Assembly: GCA_016868315.1 (NCBI GenBank)
Contig: VGHE01000011.1
Coordinates: forward strand, 31,834 to 95,833
Origin: Betaproteobacteria bacterium
Lineage (GTDB): Bacteria > Bdellovibrionota_B > Oligoflexia > Silvanigrellales > Silvanigrellaceae
Direction of reading: 5' to 3'
Length of the DNA stretch: 64,000 bases
Below are positions 62,693 to 64,000 of the stretch, piece by piece (positions within the stretch are counted from its first letter, which is position 1; the number at the start of each line of letters is the position of its first letter). Below the pieces are notes generated by a model. It worked only from the letters and a program-made list of their open reading frames with translations. It was not told the DNA's origin and did no database searches. Both the position numbers and the translations under genes were made by a program.

Positions 62693-62768
62693 TGGTGAGC
62701 CCGCCCGGACTCGAACCGGGGACCAAAAGATTAAAAGTCTTTTGCTCTACCAACTGAGCTACGAGCCC
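62693..62768 (-). tRNA. tRNA-Lys (anticodon UUU)
   Basis: On the minus strand: acceptor GGGCTCG with partner CGGGCTC (two G-U pairs), D stem GCTC/GAGC, anticodon stem AAAGA/TCTTT with loop CTTTTAA (anticodon TTT), T arm CCCGG-TTCGAGT-CCGGG, discriminator A, encoded CCA; 76 nt. Monocistronic between its own promoter and terminator. Confidence 0.97.
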
Positions 62769-62780
62769 CATCTGCAGCCG

Positions 62781-62809
62781 TAACTAATATCGCCCCGCGC
62801 TGCTGTCAA
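62781..62809 (-). promoter_or_regulatory. Candidate promoter of tRNA-Lys
   Basis: A perfect minus-strand TTGACA (62809-62804) is followed after 17 bases by TAGTTA (62786-62781) or after 14 by TATTAG. The distance to the mature tRNA 5' end (62768) fits. The -10 choice is uncertain. Confidence 0.5.
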
Positions 62810-62901
62810 CAGGACTTTGGAGGGTTCTACAACAATCCAAATTGGCTTGTGCGACAGCACTAAAATGCGCACACTTTAGCCAACTGCGAGGAACCTCGGA
62901 A

Positions 62902-63159
62902 ATGTGGATAACAAATAAAATCAGAAAGTTGCACGACGCCACCTTGCGCAGTGAATTATCCCGTCCACAGCGGCAATTCAAAGGCCTTCTTTTTACAGCA
63001 GGACTGCTCGGAGCGCTCTTTGGATGGCAGGCAGAAGAAGCTGTCGGCAAGTGCTTGCTCCTAAGCAGTGGGCTCGCACTCGGCCTCGCAGCAGAGAAAT
63101 TTGCACAATCACAAATAAAGCGAGTTACAAATTCGAAAAACAAATGCGACCAATCGTGA
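62902..63159 (+). CDS. Small hypothetical membrane-associated protein
   Basis: An ATG at 62902 gives 85 residues, preceded by GAGGAAC and CGGAA: a basic start (MWITNKIRKLHDATLRSEL), one or two hydrophobic segments (GLLFTAGLLGALFGW and CLLLSSGLALGLA), and a Lys-rich end. It resembles short membrane proteins of unknown role. It is on the opposite strand to the translation genes. Expression is not certain because the ribosome site is modest. Confidence 0.45.
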   Translation: MWITNKIRKLHDATLRSELSRPQRQFKGLLFTAGLLGALFGWQAEEAVGKCLLLSSGLALGLAAEKFAQSQIKRVTNSKNKCDQS

Positions 63160-63505
63160 AAGGTAAATCTACCTTCAGTAGAAGACTCATATTTGAGTTT
63201 TCGTCAGAATCACTTCTGCTCAAGTACCGATTTCAGATCCCACAGAGCTGCCATCACAGCCACATTATTTGCGTTATTTTCGCCATGAATTTTTATCTTA
63301 TTTTCTATTTCCGCATATGATTTTGCATGACCAATTTCCTTTCCATATTTTTCGTGATTCGCAATTTGTATTTCATGTGCGGCTATTAATTGCTGTTACT
63401 TTTTGATTTGATTTTGTTGGTCGCAGATCTCTTACACAACACGCCTAAGAATTTTTTTCTGCTTCAGCCTAATCATTCTTCCTTCAAACCGTTCTCGGAT
63501 CAGCG
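63160..63505. other. AT-rich gap without a recognisable gene
   Basis: About 345 bases, richer in A and T than the rest of the window, with T runs and no frame, tRNA, promoter pair or hairpin I can defend. Together with the damaged cyclase frame that follows, it looks like decaying DNA beside the rRNA operon rather than a regulatory region. Confidence 0.5.
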
Positions 63506-63840
63506 ATGAAGACAAATCGCTCCCTGCATGAGCTGCAGAGTGCAAGCCATCCAAGTGAGGGGGCGAAAGACGAGATTGGTGCTGCCAATCACATGAACAA
63601 AGACACCCTGAAAGAAGCTGTCAAGCTCGTAAAGAAGGGGAAATCCGCTCCGCTGGGAATCGAGGGAATCCCACCTCTCGTCGGCCAAGGTGTAATTGTT
63701 GACATGGTGAAACACTACGGCAAAGCCATGGAAGCAGCACAAGGCATCACCGTTGAAGATGTTGATGCCGCACTCGACCTCCACGAGTACGACCTCACTA
63801 CAAAATCAAATCCTCAGGGCGTCCGGATTCTTGGCAAAAA
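63506..63840 (+). pseudogene. Internally deleted cyclase-family gene remnant
   Basis: From the ATG at 63506 the frame stays open to the window end, but only the first ~97 codons look biological. They join two parts of the cyclase family (kynurenine formamidase-like, PF04199): the N-terminal segment EGAKDEIGAANHMNKDTLKE with KLVKKGKSAPLG, and directly after it the mid-protein segment GIEGIPPLVGQGVIVDMVKH with GITVEDVDAAL. In intact family members about 90-100 residues lie between, including the HxGTHxD metal-binding motif, which is missing here. After about 63798 the frame reads into the 5S terminator and the antisense of 5S rRNA. So an internal deletion plus loss of the C-terminus; no function expected. 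Confidence 0.72.
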
Positions 63841-63871
63841 AAATCCCCGAAGGATTACTCCCTCGGGGATT
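63836..63871 (-). terminator. Rho-independent terminator of the rRNA operon
   Basis: On the minus strand, AATCCCCGA, a loop of about 11 bases and TCGGGGATT form a stem, followed by a run of eight Ts, 12 bases after the 5S 3' end. It ends the rRNA operon, whose 23S and 16S genes should lie to the right, outside the window. Confidence 0.9.
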
Positions 63872-63882
63872 CGGAATAAAAA

Positions 63883-63996
63883 GGCTGCACCGAGCTACTC
63901 TCCCACAGTTAAAACTGCAGTACCATTGCCGCAGGCGGGCTTGACTTCGGAGTTCGGAATGGGATCCGGTATTTCCCCGCCGCTATCAGCACAGCC
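63883..63996 (-). rRNA. rrf: 5S ribosomal RNA
   Basis: The minus strand reads GGCTGTGC at the 5' end and GTGCAGCC at the 3' end, which pair perfectly as helix I (with two G-U pairs), enclosing conserved 5S segments CCCATTCCGAACTCCGAAGT and GGGAGAGTAG. The 114-nt span is close to the usual 115-120; a few terminal bases (CTTT) may belong to it. Confidence 0.95.
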
Positions 63997-64000
63997 AAAG

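Noticed and set aside
63799-64000. Continuation of the cyclase frame through the 5S gene as a real protein
   Set aside because: From about 63798 the frame reads the terminator and the antisense of 5S rRNA; its openness there is chance.

Overview
The window is a gene-dense bacterial chromosome segment of moderate GC (judged by eye). It carries LptD, an ADP-heptose:LPS heptosyltransferase family member, lipoproteins, a RodZ-like protein and outer-membrane-type proteins, so the host is Gram-negative. The gene mix suggests a delta-proteobacteria-like lineage, perhaps Bdellovibrionota/Oligoflexia or Myxococcota: a stand-alone RlmK-type methyltransferase, a fused glycyl-tRNA synthetase, a type III polyketide synthase, a UbiA/MqnP-type prenyltransferase, and a small secreted protein reminiscent of gliding-motility proteins. 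This placement is inference; no species is identified. No prophage, insertion sequence, CRISPR array or classical defence island is visible.

Layout. 1-2400 (minus): a tetratricopeptide-like gene and an AsmA/TamB-like membrane-anchored protein cut by the window edge. 2491-7603 (plus): accD-folC-lptD joined by ATGA overlaps. 7590-10822 (minus): an atypical murA, tRNA-Val and two unknown genes. 11044-19092: an L,D-transpeptidase, a membrane-anchored protein, a matrixin-like lipoprotein, an RlmK-like methyltransferase, two lipoproteins and an oligoendopeptidase F. 19138-24238: rpsO, then a compact plus-strand row of ribD, a catalytically dead-looking tyrosine recombinase, a Ser/Thr kinase, a cytoplasmic BtuF-like protein and a secreted thermonuclease. 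24262-29349: uvrC, an R3H protein with an Arg/Gly/Glu-rich disordered region, a stand-alone ComEC-type membrane domain and a small secreted protein. 29369-36747 (minus): ligA and the row ftsK-TPR lipoprotein-rodZ. 36781-40903 (plus): an EI24/CysZ-like protein, a UbiA-type prenyltransferase and leuS. 40966-43236: maeB.

43739-48421 (minus) is a tightly packed six-gene envelope row: outer-membrane-like protein, secreted protein, GNAT acetyltransferase, GT9 glycosyltransferase, type III polyketide synthase and a small membrane protein. Then come rnhA and a long minus-strand row read as glyQS-ribF-sixA-ppk1-ppx followed by two envelope proteins. The right end (minus) is translational: 5S rRNA with its terminator, tRNA-Lys, rpmI, rplT, tRNA-Pro, rplS. 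A plus-strand remnant of a cyclase-family gene lies against the 5S gene.

The most unusual items are the tyrosine recombinase that keeps the fold but has lost nearly all catalytic residues while sitting in a kinase operon; the MurA with Asp for the catalytic Cys and Ser for the conserved Lys22; the type III polyketide synthase inside an LPS-type operon; the internally deleted cyclase gene; the R3H/disordered protein whose start lies 28 bp from the divergent uvrC start; and a stand-alone ComEC membrane domain.
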